NCBI GenBank assembly: GCA_012932295.1
Contig: JAAONU010000013.1
Coordinates: 42,980,627-43,044,626 of the forward strand
DNA length: 64,000 nt
Direction: 5' to 3'
Source: Cyclina sinensis
Taxonomy: Eukaryota > Mollusca > Bivalvia > Venerida > Veneridae
Positions 1-12,545 of the stretch are shown here, one piece after another. The position numbers were made by a program, and so were the translations under genes. Each line of letters starts with the position of its first letter. The first letter of the stretch is position 1. Below the pieces are notes generated by a model. The model worked only from the letters and a program-made list of their open reading frames with translations. It was not told the origin of the DNA and did not search any database.

Positions 1-843
1 GACTTGCTTAAATTGAAGTGCAGTTCTCTTTGTTCTATAGTTAAGATTCGGGTAATGGTGAATATAGCAGTTTTCAATGTTAAGCTTCCGCACGTGCAAT
101 GTGACCTGCCTACTTCAAATTTGATACCAAACAACAGTGTCGATGCCTATCTTTTTGTACTTGTAATGTTGACAGTAAATAGCCCTGTCTTATAGCTAAT
201 CAGCAGGGGGACTGACAAAAGTATTGATAAAATGCGTCTGTCATGTGATTCATGATACTGTATCGCACTGACTCCAAGAAGGAGCCAAAAACGTGTGTAG
301 CCCGTTCAAAATTAACCACTCGCAGTTCTCGAATATGTGGCGACGTTCATTCAACGACAAATTGATTGCCGTTGAACATCAAATATTCTTCCGAAAAATC
401 AGTCAGTATTTACTTACTTATAAGACTACATTTTATAATTAGACATCTATTGCCTTTTAGCTTCGACCCTCGGTCGATTTTTAGATGTCCTCATATCGAC
501 TTCAGGAAAGGACGTTAATTAACACAATACTATATCTATACTGTAAAAATCTTAAACTTTTGCACTTAAATTTTCTTGACATATGTCTTCATTTGTAAAA
601 TGCTTGAAAGGTCATACAAAAATGCCAGAATATAAAAAGTCATAGATAAAAATGCGTAAGATCTGTTGTATAAAATTGATTATGCCAACATTGACTTAAA
701 ATATTAAACGTTTTTCATAACATTAACTTTTATAGATGTAAGCCTCATGATTTCTGCGAAAAGTTTTACATTTCCCATAGGTTTTGCTCTTTCTGCTAAT
801 TTTGCAGGGGTATAAAAGATTTTGTGTCTTGCGCGCTGTTCTA
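1..843. other. Non-coding stretch, nothing recognised
   Basis: AT-rich sequence with many stops in all frames. I see no splice-bounded open frame, no RNA gene and no repeat that I can define. A TATA-like GGGTATAAAAG lies near 809, just before block A1. Confidence 0.5.
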
Positions 844-1012
844 TTTGCATTTAATCAGAATTTCATTTACTTTCTTTTATGTCGGTAAGGCGACCATTGA
901 TTAATTTTAGTGGTAAATTTGGCGGCCCAATCGATACAACTAGATTATTAGCGCAGGGGGATCTTATAATGATAGGCCATTGGTTTTTCCATAAGCTTGT
1001 TTAAATAACATT
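844..1012. repeat. Block A, copy 1 (diverged duplicated non-coding block)
   Basis: This block resembles 5761-5927 and, more weakly, 15512-15720. Shared landmarks in order are ATCAGAATTTCATTT, a GTCGG/GTCAG-AAGGCG step, ATTGATTAATTT, CAATCGATACA and a CCATTGGTTT near the end. ATTGATT and AATCGAT face each other as a loose inverted repeat. The spacing is kept while much of the rest has changed, which suggests an old duplication or an old dispersed repeat. No reading frame is conserved among the copies. Confidence 0.5.
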
Positions 1013-2198
1013 TTCTCATGACTATGTGTGATTAGAATGAGAGGTTATAATACATGAAATGATGTAAAAAAACGTTGCCTCTCTTTAGAAAAGTACATGA
1101 ACATTATTCCCCAAGTGTTTCTCAGTCATAAGAAGGAAGATCAAGATGCAAAATGTTTTTATATGTTCGAAAGCATTATACTAATGATATAAATGGGGGA
1201 AAAAACAAACAAAAAAACTCGTAGGAACGTTTGTCACGGGAGCTTTTTTGTAAGATGAAACTCAAAAGCGATTGATCCATACTTGTATTTGTAAAAGATA
1301 AATGTCAGTTTTTGGTCAAAGACTGTATGTTACAAGACAGGATAACATCCTGTGCGTAAGGTAATAGCAAATACAAGCTGATAACTAAACTGTAATGTTT
1401 TATTTTCATGACTTCCTAGGTTTTAACAATTACTTACATCATATGTGTCCATTATCTTAAACTTCCGCTCCCTGTTAACTCATATTGTCATCATAAGGAC
1501 TAACATATCATAAGGGCGTTTTCGATTCTATAGGAGACACTTAAAATCGACAAGGAAATCATTACACTTAAAGGTGCCACATTCAATAAACAGACAATTC
1601 ATTTAAAAGTTAAATTTAGGCGAAGAGACGCTGCATATTTTTTTCTTGCATGGCGCCACGAGAAAAAAATCTGTATGAGATTTTACAGCCTAATACCTTA
1701 ATGAGTTTCTTAATCAATACAATCAAACATTATCGTGAACAAATTCCTTCATCTTGCGCACTTAATCATAATGTACAGGGAGCAATGTCTTTTTAAAAGC
1801 TGTACTTTGAAAAGCCGTCTTTGAAATATTCATTTTTGATTAACAAAGAAAATAAAAACAAGTCAGTAGTTTTGACAAATAATAAGTGCAAGTCATTGAA
1901 TTTGAAGCAGGATTCTGGATCTGGAAAGTAACAAATGCGTTTAGTAAAAACTGAATCAGTCTCCGTCAAAGAACATGATTTAAATACTCTTTGTGAAATG
2001 AAATACATGTGACAAGAGATATCAGTAGAAAAGCTGTTTCCAAAAATCTCACACGTATGCTATAAATGTTGTTTTCAAATGCATTGTAACAATCGGGGCA
2101 TATCGACTTCAGATCAGTTCTAATAATCTGCTACTGTCGTCTTCAGATGCATTGTAACAGTATGTTACTGTCGTCTTCAGACATAGCCGCGAAAGGCA
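1013..2198. other. Non-coding stretch, nothing recognised
   Basis: AT-rich, with stops in all frames. A short local repeat of 'TACTGTCGTCTTCAGA' occurs around 2130-2180. No gene is supported. Confidence 0.45.
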
Positions 2199-2430
2199 AA
2201 TTGTAACGAGTAATTTCATTGGCTGAGATTGCGCAATGGAAATCTTTCTGAAACCAATGAAAGTAGGTAATGAATTATTCATGAGTACGAAATTTTACAA
2301 ACCAATTGCCCCACGGTCGATGAATAGAGTGAAAAGGAATGGATCGAACGTGGGTTTCCGACGATGCTTGTACATATGTTAGTCTCTTGAGAGTTATAAA
2401 ACCCGAATATTTCGTATTTTTCAGAGAACA
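2199..2430. promoter_or_regulatory. Block B, copy 1, with CCAAT pair and TATA box: possible promoter
   Basis: The block is shared with 8900-9058 and, over its last ~60 bases, with 51206-51265. It contains two opposed CCAAT boxes (CATTGGCT near 2217 and ACCAATGAAA near 2254). The shared core GATCGAACGTG follows near 2342, then TATAAAA near 2395, then a TTTTTCAGA initiator-like site about 30 bases further on. This order fits a pol II core promoter. However, the B core also behaves like a dispersed repeat, and no transcript can be followed downstream. The promoter call is inference; the three-copy similarity is directly visible. Confidence 0.3.
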
Positions 2431-4552
2431 AATATACTTTGTGCGTCTCAGTCTCGCTTCAGACAGGTTTTGATTTATTTTTCAAAGGAACGATGATAGT
2501 ATTTCAAAGGTATTATTATTGAAATCTGTACAGAAATAATGCCTTTGATCTCCTAGAAGATATATTTGATATTTCTGTATGTAAAATGAAAGAGAATACT
2601 CTTATTCAAATGCAAAGATATAGGAAAATAAGCTATCTGCTGGTGAAATATTTCATTACTGCCTTGCTAAGAACTCATTATTCAAAGGTGTAAGATTCTG
2701 GTATTGTCTGATAAAAATCACATTGAGTCCAGCTCATGGCAGCCTATGAAGAAATAGCGTAGCGTCTTCCTTTTTGTATAATGGATGTTGTTTTGAAACT
2801 GTGTAAAGCAAAAATGTCTCTCCATTAAGAGTGTGAACAACTTAGTTTTGATATTAAGGAAAATCGCTAATGTAAGAAAAATTTGTCTAATGTCCGGACA
2901 CAAAATACATGTATTATCATGTATCTCTATTCTTATAAAGTTGAATAAATAAATGCCACAAGGAGAGTAATTTGTTGTTAAACAGTTACATAATTATGAG
3001 GATTGTTTCCAGTGCCAGGAAGTATAAAGTGCAAGCGACAATGGAAACCATAATGATATCCCATAACACACGAACGCTCACACTCTAAAGGTGTATGCTT
3101 TGATTTTATAGAAAATATTATCATTCAACGCTAAAATAACGCCAAAGTCTGTGAAGGCCTACTGTGTGACAGGTATCGTTGAGATGTGAAGTTTTCAACA
3201 ACATGATGTTTCTGTTACAACTCGCCTTAAAGAAACACGATAACGTCTATATCCAGAATCTGAACAGTTAATTATGACGCGAAATAACATAGCATCGGGA
3301 ACTGACCAATGTGAAAGTGCCTCTCCACTCTGACAAGGTCTTCTGTTGCATGTCATTGCTACAGACAGGTGAATTTTACTTAATAATTATACCGACAATT
3401 CAGGATTTATTTTTCTTATTTTATGTAAGGATATTACGTAATATATTTCCTGATGCAGTTGAAAATTAATATGCTTTTGACTTCTTAGATTACAATGGCG
3501 GTGTTCAGCTGTAAAGTGATGAACAATTATACTGTAGTCTCTTAAGTTTGTGGTAATAACAAGTAAATATGGATAGCAAAGCGAAGTGTGCTGATGACTG
3601 AAAAGTAATTTAGTTTAAAAACATGCCTGCGTGCCCAGCATGTTAAAAAAAAAACGCTGAAAGGCCCGAGAGCAATTAGGTTACGGTAGTTTTGATTTCG
3701 TTTAAAAACAAACGTAGGACCTAAGTACCACTTGACACACTTTTTGAGGGTGTCAGTTCCATTTTAATCATATAATAAGTGTGTCAAATTATAAAAGTTC
3801 TCACCTTTCTATGGATTTCATTGTTTTGAGAAACTATTCCATGTCTATATCAGCAATAGATATTCTATGCGGAACTCCTCCAACATAGAAAAGTATTAAT
3901 AAAAAATCAATTTTTGTTCACAATTTAATTTGTGCGACTTTAACAGTGTTCGCTTTCTCTTCAGTGAATCTCTGGTTTAAATGCGCGTTTTCACTTCTGT
4001 TTGCTTGATTTATTGATTTCCATGGTTGCTAATTTGACAAATCATTGGTTTCCTCGGTTGCATGTTTGAAAAAAAAACATGAATTTTCTTGGTTGCCAGA
4101 TTGACAAAACTCTATTCTTAGATACAGCGTAAAATACTGTGAGCGGTTTTTCCCAACGCTTAACAATCAGTTGTATTATCAGAAGAGTGTAGCTCGAACA
4201 TTCAACTACTGTTGGTTATTAATAAACTACAGAACGGCACTGAGGTATGTTATAGTAATGTTTAGATATACTATGATATCGATATTTGTTTCAAAAATGC
4301 TGTTGTGTTTTGATGTTATGAACACACTTAAGGCCACATTGTTTTACAAGCCTTCAAAAAACTTGATAAGATTGTCCTGATAACTTCTCGGGACGAATTC
4401 GAATCACGGTTATGTTGGTTCAAAGACAAGGACACCAACCAAAATCATAGGAAATTTGTGAAAGTATTTCTAACAAAACTTCATGAAAATGTTAGTCTTA
4501 ATGATCTTACTGACAAGTTAGAAACTTGGTAACAAGGTTAAGATGAGTGGTA
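2431..4552. other. Non-coding stretch, nothing recognised
   Basis: AT-rich with short homopolymer runs. No splice-bounded coding stretch or defined repeat was seen. Confidence 0.45.
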
Positions 4553-4786
4553 AACCTTGATAACACTCTATACACTCGCTATACTTGATTTAACCTTGAT
4601 AACACTCTATACACTCGCTATACTGGGTTTAACCTTGATAACACTTTATACACTCGCTATACTTGATTTAACCTTGATAACACTCTATACACTCGCTATA
4701 CTGGGTTTAACCTTGATAACACTCTATACACTCGCTATACTGGGTTTAACCTTGATAACACTCTATTCACTCGCTATACTTGGTTT
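4553..4786 (+). repeat. 39-bp minisatellite, six copies
   Basis: There are six head-to-tail units of exactly 39 bases, starting at 4553, 4592, 4631, 4670, 4709 and 4748. Each begins AACCTTGATAACACTCTATA. Units differ mainly at one site (TTGATTT versus GGGTTT), giving D/G alternation in translation. Because 39 is divisible by three, one frame stays open across the array (repeat peptide TLITLYTLAILGL) and on to a stop near 4842. That frame is a consequence of the repeat and I do not call it a gene. Confidence 0.9.
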
Positions 4787-5760
4787 GAATATGTTTCTGT
4801 TTAATCCCTTTGGACAGTTTGAAAGTGGGCCATTTGGTTTCTAGATTGAAACTAGGAATGAGGAACTAGGCTGTCAGGCTAAAAATCTTATCTCTTTGAT
4901 CATTAGGTTTTCCATAAGGTCAGTGATATTAAGGTGCGCAAAGAAGTGTCATGATGCCCCTGTTGTTTTTATAAACAGTCTTTATGTCAGGCTAGTGTTG
5001 TCATATAAAATTTAAAGGACCTTTAAGGTCCAGAATGACTAGTTAGAAGTTTTTTTTTTTCTTTTTTTCAACTACACGTGTATTTCAAACTGACATTATA
5101 AAAACAATTTTGCAGTATTTGTTTTAAAAAAGCGTGCAGTTGTACCAATTTTAATCGAAAATATTTAATACCTTTTTCATTCTCGTTTCTTTAAAAGTGC
5201 AGCACAACAGCTACTAATCCCGTGAATTAAAAAAGATATGAATGTCAAGTTTGAATGCTGTAGGACAAACAAACAACGATTTGAGACTGTGCATACTGCC
5301 TTTCCCACCTTCTTTTGCCTTAAACCTAGCCCTCGGTCATTCGTTATGTTACAAATTTATATATGGCTCAGCTTTCTCTAAGGTCTCATGGCGTACAACA
5401 TGACACAAGATGATTTCCATTTAGTGGATGTATCATCCAGTTAGTGAAAATGCTGTTGTAATGAAATGTTTGGGTTGTATAGATTAAGTTGTTTGAAATT
5501 TGGAAATCTTTAAGTGTGTGTATGCAAACCTTCATATTATGAATATTTTGTCATAGTACGAATAACGAGATTATTAAATCATTGTCAAAAATTGAAATGT
5601 TAAATTGTTATGGCATTAAAATAAATTTAAAGGGGTTGATTGACATTGCTTTTTTGCCTTTTGGCTATACCTTAAAATATCTTTTTTGATCTTTGTCGTG
5701 TTTTCCATTTGTAACCTATACCGATATACGAGGTAATTTGTGTTTTGAATGTAGAATACT
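4787..5760. other. Non-coding stretch, nothing recognised
   Basis: AT-rich, with a poly-T tract around 5050-5068. No gene-like signal. Confidence 0.45.
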
Positions 5761-5927
5761 TTGCAATTTATCAGAATTTCATTTGCTTTCTGCTATGTCA
5801 GCTGAGCGTCGATTGATTAATTTCCAAATTTGGCAATCTAATCGATACATCTGGTGCTTTAAGTGCATGGAATTTGGTATCAATAGGTCATTGGTTTCTC
5901 CGTGAAATTGTTTAAAGACCATGTTAT
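5761..5927. repeat. Block A, copy 2
   Basis: Clear counterpart of 844-1012. It shows TTTATCAGAATTTCATTTGC, GTCAGCTGAGCGTC, ATTGATTAATTTCC, AATCTAATCGATACA and GGTCATTGGTTTCTCC in the same order and spacing. Beyond the end, both copies continue briefly as a T-rich 'TTGTTTAAA' stretch. Confidence 0.6.
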
Positions 5928-6548
5928 TATTACACTGATGTGAAAACTACATATCTTTTTAGAAATATTTTCTTAATACTTTGTACAAGTTCCATCCGCA
6001 GGAATCAAACAGCATGTTTATGTGATATACTGCATATCTCCACAGTGCTTACATATGGCGGTGACTTGTAATTTCCTAAGTTCAGATGTAATCATACATT
6101 AAAAAAGCAAAGTAACTTTAACACTGTTACTTAACGATTCGTGGCGTTCTGTTTAGTTTGTTAGTTACTCCCGAAATAAGAGAACCATTTTATGTTTTGC
6201 TAACGGGTCAATGCAAAGCTATTGTTTCTCCTTATTTTATATATACATGTTGATACAGTAGTTTGTCACAGACCCCTGAAAATATGTTTCTTTTCACCAG
6301 CTAAAAATATCTTCAGTTTAACCATGACTTTAGTTTGCGAGTTGTATGTAGTAAATTTGAGAAGTAACAAAAAACAAAGGGATGGTAGGAACATTTTTCC
6401 TTTATAAAGCAAAACATTTTTTTTCTCCTGGCAACATCTGAAAATATAACCTAAACTTTTACAGTCTGAAAACCATTCATACAGGCATTTAAACCTTATC
6501 ATACACAAACTCATACATCTCGTGAAGATTATCATTGACTGCTAACAA
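5928..6548. other. Non-coding stretch, nothing recognised
   Basis: Two opposed short open frames overlap at about 6220-6535. They have no recognisable domains, and the overlap itself suggests chance. Confidence 0.4.
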
Positions 6549-6614
6549 CTTCCGGGGTTCCTCTTGAAACATCTTCCGTAGCTTCCGGGGTTCCTCTTGA
6601 AACATCTTCCGTTA
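6549..6614 (+). repeat. 33-bp perfect tandem duplication with ETS-like sites
   Basis: Two adjacent units start at 6549 and 6582. Each carries CTTCCGGGG at its start and CTTCCGT at its end. On the other strand these read CCGGAAG and ACGGAAG, which match the core bound by ETS factors. The pair therefore holds four such cores in 66 bases. The duplication is directly visible; regulatory use is inference. Confidence 0.7.
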
Positions 6615-8899
6615 GACTGAAAAGAATACCGTTTGTTTCAAAAGCACGATAATTTGCTACATTAACACTAATTAAGGGTAACTATTTTCCAGTCGAGAAA
6701 ATAGAATTGAAAACAGGATATGGGGCACTTTAAAAAATAAACCATACTTAGATATTCATTGATATAACAGCGCTATGTTGGAATAAATACTTGATATGAT
6801 TTATTTGTCTCAAGTTTGCGTCAAACATGTTTCTGTCACGATAATTGTATTTCAATGAAATGTATTTTACATTCGTATTGAAAGTGCGCTTAGATTTTTG
6901 ATATGGTTATATGTTACTGAATACTGTTCATGTTTAGTTTCAGGTAAAAGGGTCACGATGTAACTGATTTTTATTAGGGAATTCACAGTAATCCTTCAAA
7001 AAGAATTATAGCGTAGTCGTCAATGAATTGAAAAAAGATAGATCTTATATCTCCTTCTAACATCCATCTTAGATATTTGTTAATAATTTGATTTTGAAAA
7101 TTAGAAAGCAAATTTTGTCATGTAATTTCGTCCTGTGTAAAAACAAAGTCAAAATTTCAGATGTAAGCAGTTAAGTGAAAGAGTAATCCATTTGCTGTGT
7201 AATGAGTCGCAAAACTTTATTGTCATAATATGCACAAACGGGGTCGACATAACTTAGATTAATGACAAGAGTTTTAGTAGTATTTATCACGGTGGCAGCT
7301 GAGGAAATATCCTGTGCTCAAACATTAGCTTACCGCTATTGAAACTCCTCCAAAACACCCACGAGACGGTATAACAACAATAAAGAAACTATAATAGTTT
7401 AACGAGACTTGAAATTTGATTTATGACTTGATTTATTTCTTGTAATGTGCATTGCGCTTTCGTCTAACTGACAGTAATTTAAATAAAGCCTTCTAAACTA
7501 CTTATAAAGAAATGTTTGCTTTAAGCATGTCACATTGTTGCATTTAAAGATCCTCTGATAAAAACAGCATTTGATAGCACACGTAAATGCGTTACATGCA
7601 TTATCTTGAATATTTTTAAACATTTCAGCAGCCAGCACTGATTGTCTGGAAGTACAAAACACTTTATTTGAAAAACAAATGAAGATTTTACGTGAATAAC
7701 GTGCATTACATGCTTGATAAGTTATGGAAGGGACAATTATACTTTTGCTTTCGTTAGTGTAGATTGTTTACTGATTCTTGAAAGGAGGGACGGAAAATGT
7801 GAGAATTATGTCGATGTCTATATAGTCTATACAAATCCATGTGGTCCTGTCATTTCCAAACCACCGCATTGGAAAAAACATCATAAACAGAGTGCTGAAT
7901 GTCAGAATCGCTTGAATTAAATGAAACACGTTTACTTGGGCTATCACTGAAGAAATTAAAGGATAAAATTAAGTACAGTTTTTAATCGAGAGACTAAACA
8001 AATGACATAATTACCTTACGAAATCATGGATAGAAAGAAATATTAATAAGGGACATGAAAACATCAATGCTCTAGAGTGTTAACTTCCGCCAATGACGTA
8101 TGATTAGAGTTGATGATGCTCAACATACATGTACAATTTGCCATTTTAAAAAAGAGCTGTAAAATTTCTGTTGCACCATTTTGTCTGAACAAAATATCCT
8201 TCATAAAAGATTCATTTTCCCTCTCATCAATGTCCCAGACAAGCTTTGATTGATATTTCTTGAACAAGATAATGATATTTCAAAGAAAAAGCTATTTAAA
8301 TATCGTAGGAAATTATGTCTAAACCTCTTTGTGAAGATATTAGATATGATGGCATGTTATATCCATGAGAGAATTCTCGTCTTTTCTTGCGATTCATTTC
8401 ATTATTTTTGAGGCGATGCGTTGAAAAAGAATTAATCTACTTGCAGCAGAAGTATATTTAAGAATATTAGATGAAAATTGCTGCCGTAGAGCAGGTTGAA
8501 CAAAAACATTAATTAATTTTATTGTGGCTATGAGAAAATTTAAAAAGTGTAAATTGTGATCTGGCGTCCCGACTTAAGGAAATGTGTAACATCCGAAAGT
8601 TAGTTCACTTTATGTTGACTTTACCGTTCAAAAGACACTTCCAATACATATTACTTTGAAATCCTACTGGTACACCATCGTCGGTTACCCCCTGGAACAC
8701 ATTCCGTACAACTGCGTTATGTACCCTGAGACAATGGACTGCCAGAAACCCGTTTTCATGAATATGAAGGATCACTTCGTTCCACGATATTCCCCATTAC
8801 AAATAAATATTCTAATTTCAAAAGTTGTTCTATAACGCCAAACATGTTGTTACTTTAAATAGACGTATTTCCAAGAATTTTAAACATAGCTTCGTGTTA
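6615..8899. other. Non-coding stretch, nothing recognised
   Basis: About 2.3 kb of AT-rich sequence. A 68-codon open frame at 7714-7920 has no recognised domain and no good splice context. No defined repeat was found. Confidence 0.4.
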
Positions 8900-9058
8900 A
8901 AATATAACAAGTAATTTCATTGGCTATGAATGCTAAAAGGAAATATTTCGGACACCAATGAAAATACCTCATTTATTATTCCTAGGATAAATTGCCAAAC
9001 GGTAAATAAATAGACTGAAACGGAATGGATGGAACGTGTGTTGCCGATAATGCTGATG
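8900..9058. repeat. Block B, copy 2
   Basis: Counterpart of 2199-2378. Shared steps are ACAAGTAATTTCATTGGCT, an opposed ACCAATGAAA, AAACGGTAAATAAATAGA, then GGAATGGATGGAACGTGTG and a GCCGATAATG end. Translation of the minus strand gives IIGNTRSIH here, IVGNPRSIH in copy 1 and VVGHTRSIK in copy 3. The flanking residues are not conserved and copy 1 soon hits a stop, so coding is unlikely. Confidence 0.6.
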
Positions 9059-9570
9059 CGCCTGCAAGCTTCTTTGCCAGTTTCTATACGTAACGCCTTC
9101 CTTCTGTCAGCATAAAACAACTAGACCAACTAATAGAATGTCAAAATAATTCTAAATGTGTTTTTACAGTTTTAATTACGAAAGACTCCATTGTTGTTGA
9201 TCGCTTAACTTTCTCTGATGATGTCAGTGAATGTCATATGTGACAAAGCTTCTTTCTTCTCTTCACTAGTCTATTGTTATTATTTATATTTAGAAACAAT
9301 TCTTTAAGGAATACAAACTTGCAGATAACATATAATATACCCTTCACAAAAGTTACAAATATGAAATGCTTTAACACCTTTATGTAACACTTGCTGTCAT
9401 AAATATAATAAGTACCTAATCATTTATCATTAGAACATTGCAGTCTCTTTCAAAGATGAAGCAGAAATTCGTCCCTATCTACAATCATGTTTTGTATATA
9501 TAGTTATTTTTTCTCATTCAAAACGTTCATTTTGTTGCGACTCAGAAGCAAATTTATTATTACGATTATT

Positions 9571-11233
9571 AGCTCACCTGAGCTGGCTCAGGGTGAGCTA
9601 TAAGGATCGATGAATGTCCGTCGTCCGTTCACACTTAGTTCGTTAACACTCTACTGGTCACATTTTTCCTCCAGTTGTCACGAAACTTGGTCAGGATGTT
9701 TGTCCCAGGTTGTTTGGTTGATTTCTAGCCCAGGTTTGAATATGTGTCATCTGGGGTCAAAAACTAGGTCACACAGCCCAAATATGGAAAAACTTTGTTA
9801 ACACCCTAGAGGTAAGATTTTTAGCCCGAATATCCTGGAAATTTGTCAGAAAGGTTGTTTTGATGATTTCTAGCTCATGTTCGAATATGGCTTATCTGGG
9901 GTCAAAAACTAGGTCACAGAGCCTAAATATGGAAAAACCTTGTTAACACTTTAGAGGTCACATTTTCAGTCCAAATTTCCTTGTAATATGTCAGAAAGGT
10001 TATTTGGGTGATTTCTAGCCCAGGTTCGAATATGGGTCATTTGGGGTCAAAAACTAGGTCACTGAGACCAAATATGAAAAAAAACTTTTTATCACTCTAG
10101 AGGTAACATTTTCAGCCCAAATATCCTGGAAATATGTCAGAAAGGTTGTTTTGATGATTTCTAGCTCAAGTTTGAATATGGGTCATATGGGGTCAAAAAC
10201 TAGGTCACAGCCGGTATATGGAAAAACCTTTTTAACACTCTAGAGGTAACATTTTTTGCCCAAATTTCCTGAAAAACTGTCAGAAAGCTTGTTAAGATGA
10301 TTTCTAGCTCAAGATTGAATATGGGTCATGTGGGGTCAAAAACTAGGTCACACAGACTGTATATGGAAAAACCTTGTTAACACTCTACTGGTCACATTTT
10401 CAGCCCAAATATCCTGGAAATATGTCAGATAGGTTGTTTCGATGATTTCTAAGTCCAGTTCGAATATGGGTCATCTGGGGTCAAAAACTAGCTCACACAG
10501 CCTGAATATAGAAAAACCGTGTTAACACTCTAGGGGTAACATTTTCAGCCCAAATATCCTGGAAATAAGTCAGAAAGGTTTTATTGATGATTTCTAGCCC
10601 AAGTTCGAATATGGGTCATCTGGGGTCAAAAAATAGGTCACAGAGCTTATATTTGGAAAAACCTTGTTTACACTCTACAGGTAACATTTTCAGCCCAAAT
10701 ATTCTGGAAATATGTCAGAAAGGTTATTTCGGTAGTTTCTAGGTCAAGTTCGAATATGGGTTATCTGAGGTCAAAAACTAGGTCACAGAGCCCAAAAATA
10801 GAAATATCTTGTTAAGGCTCTAGAGACTACTGTTTCAGTCCAAATATCCTGGCAGTTTGTCAGAAAGGTTGTTTGGTTGTTCAAATTATTAGATTAGGTT
10901 AAAGGTCACGGAGGCTAAAAATAGATTTATCTACTGTACCTCATAAAGCCTTCATTTATAGACCAATATCTTTGATATTCAATATATAGGTTCCTTGCAT
11001 GGACCTCTACCCATGGGAAGGGTTTGAGGTCACTGGGTCAAGGTCAAGGTCACCATAGCTTATAATAGATATTTCTACTTTCTGTCATAGAGCCTTTATT
11101 TATTGACTGATATTTTACATATTTGGTTTGTAGGCACTTATATATTTTTAATTAAAATGAAATACTGCTTAACAGCAAACCTACAGCCAAAGTACTCAGG
11201 TGAGCGATCCAGGGCCTTCATGGCCCTCTTGTT
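9571..11233 (+). repeat. Dispersed element bracketed by AGCTCACCTGAGC ... CAGGTGAGCG, with internal ~145-bp tandem array
   Basis: The element opens with AGCTCACCTGAGC plus a hairpin partner GGGTGAGCT. It closes with ACTCAGGTGAGCGATCCAGG and a TGGCCCTCTTGTT tail. Inside are about eight diverged units of roughly 145 bases. Each contains 'CCTGGAAATATGTCAGAAAGG', 'ATTTCTAGC', 'GGGGTCAAAAACTAGGTCAC' and 'AACACTCTAGAGGTAAC'. A different module with GGTCAAGGTCAAGGTCAC sits near 11035. The outer ends are inverted relative to each other and match those of 32839-34657, although the interiors differ. Short open frames inside are by-products of the array. Confidence 0.8.
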
Positions 11234-11736
11234 ATTGTTTCGATATCATTTACCGATCTATACTTTAAAAAACATCACAAATGGGAGATTAGATGCATTA
11301 CAGACAGAAATAAAGGTCTCAGTCTTTCTCTTCCAAAAAAAGACGACTAAAAATCGAAACGTAGCTCTGCATTTAAAAAGATAACGTTTCCATGAAAAAA
11401 GATTGGGCATATATTTCAAAATGAGACCACAAGAACTCTCTAGTCTTTTAGAATCTAGACAGATAACTTAACATCCCTTTTGCTGCTGTTTATTCCAGCA
11501 AAGGTATGTCTTTCTTTCCCTGAGTATAAAGCGTTCTGTAGCGGACTGTGTCACAAACATTATTATTATAATTCTGTTTTCAAGTTTTCATCCTCAGATA
11601 ATGAAACCTCTACTAAACCTTTATGTCTGTAGGCATTGTTCGTAAACAAAATGGAAGAGTTACAGAGTAGTGTTTGAAATTTATACGGATTTGAAAAGCT
11701 GTCTATTTACAACTAAATTTATATTTATTTTTACAG
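11234..11736. other. Non-coding stretch before a candidate exon
   Basis: No gene recognised. The last 35 bases are a pyrimidine-rich tract ending TTTTTACAG, a strong-looking splice acceptor for the next feature. Confidence 0.4.
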
Positions 11737-11827
11737 ATGTCAAAAATTCAAATCGCGTACATTCTCTTCGTAACGTTATTACTGTGATCAAAAAGGAAGC
11801 CCAGGAATCTGCTGTGTTTTACACCCG
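11737..11827 (+). CDS. Candidate internal exon of unknown gene
   Basis: A 91-base stretch is bounded by a good acceptor (TATTTATTTTTACAG) and a good donor (CCCG/GTAAGG). Two of the three frames contain a stop. The third is open throughout, with two bases before the first codon and two after the last: 29 codons including HSLRNVITVIKKEAQE. I do not recognise the peptide. It cannot splice directly to the receptor exon at 37378, because that exon needs an upstream phase-1 donor and this one is phase 2. It may belong to another gene, to a missing upstream part of the receptor with an exon in between, or be chance. Confidence 0.3.
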
Positions 11828-12545
11828 GTAAGGATTCAGAATAATCAAATACGAAACTGAATTCATTCGAGTACACTTTTTTATAAAGAAATATGTTCGT
11901 GTTTACGTTTTTAAATCAGTATATGCCTCATGCGGGATTGAAACAGAAGTATTTTTTTCTAAAAATCAGAATTTTCAATGTGCACAAAGGTATAATATCA
12001 GTTTTAAAACTATCGTAGGCTGAAAGCAATTTCATGCGTCATTTTTATACACAAGGTCATGTAGGTTATGAGTTCAGTAACTGTTCTATATAAAAGAAAA
12101 GCCGAATTCCGTTGTCTCTCAAAGGTATATAACGTAACTTTTTTATATATTTCAAAACCAGTCTGACAGTAGTGATTTTCTCGTTTCATTTTTTTCTCTT
12201 AAACGCCACGTCTGTAAAGTACAGATCATATTGTCCTCGATGTATTCAAGACGTTGATGAATGGTCTAATTAAAGTAGACTTCAAAATAAGACGCCTGGC
12301 AGTAAATTTCTTGTAGCAGACACAACATGGGTACATTGTGTTTCATTTATATGACAACGAAAAATTACTTTACTCATTGTCTAAGCGACTAAGAAAGATT
12401 ATGGCTGCATGCAAACGGTTTAAGCTTAAGCGAGATAAACTGGATTTTCAGTTATACATAAAGAAAAAAATCTTTTTTTCGTGGGAAATACCCAAATCTG
12501 ACATGAGGCATACTTTGATTTAAAAACTGTAAATATGACAGTATA
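11828..12545. other. Non-coding stretch, nothing recognised
   Basis: AT-rich and stop-rich in all frames. No repeat structure defined. Confidence 0.4.

Noticed and set aside
8917..9120. Minus-strand frame sharing GNTRSIH with frames at 2199 and 51069
   Set aside because: The similarity lies in a non-coding repeated block; one copy is stopped early and flanking residues are not conserved.
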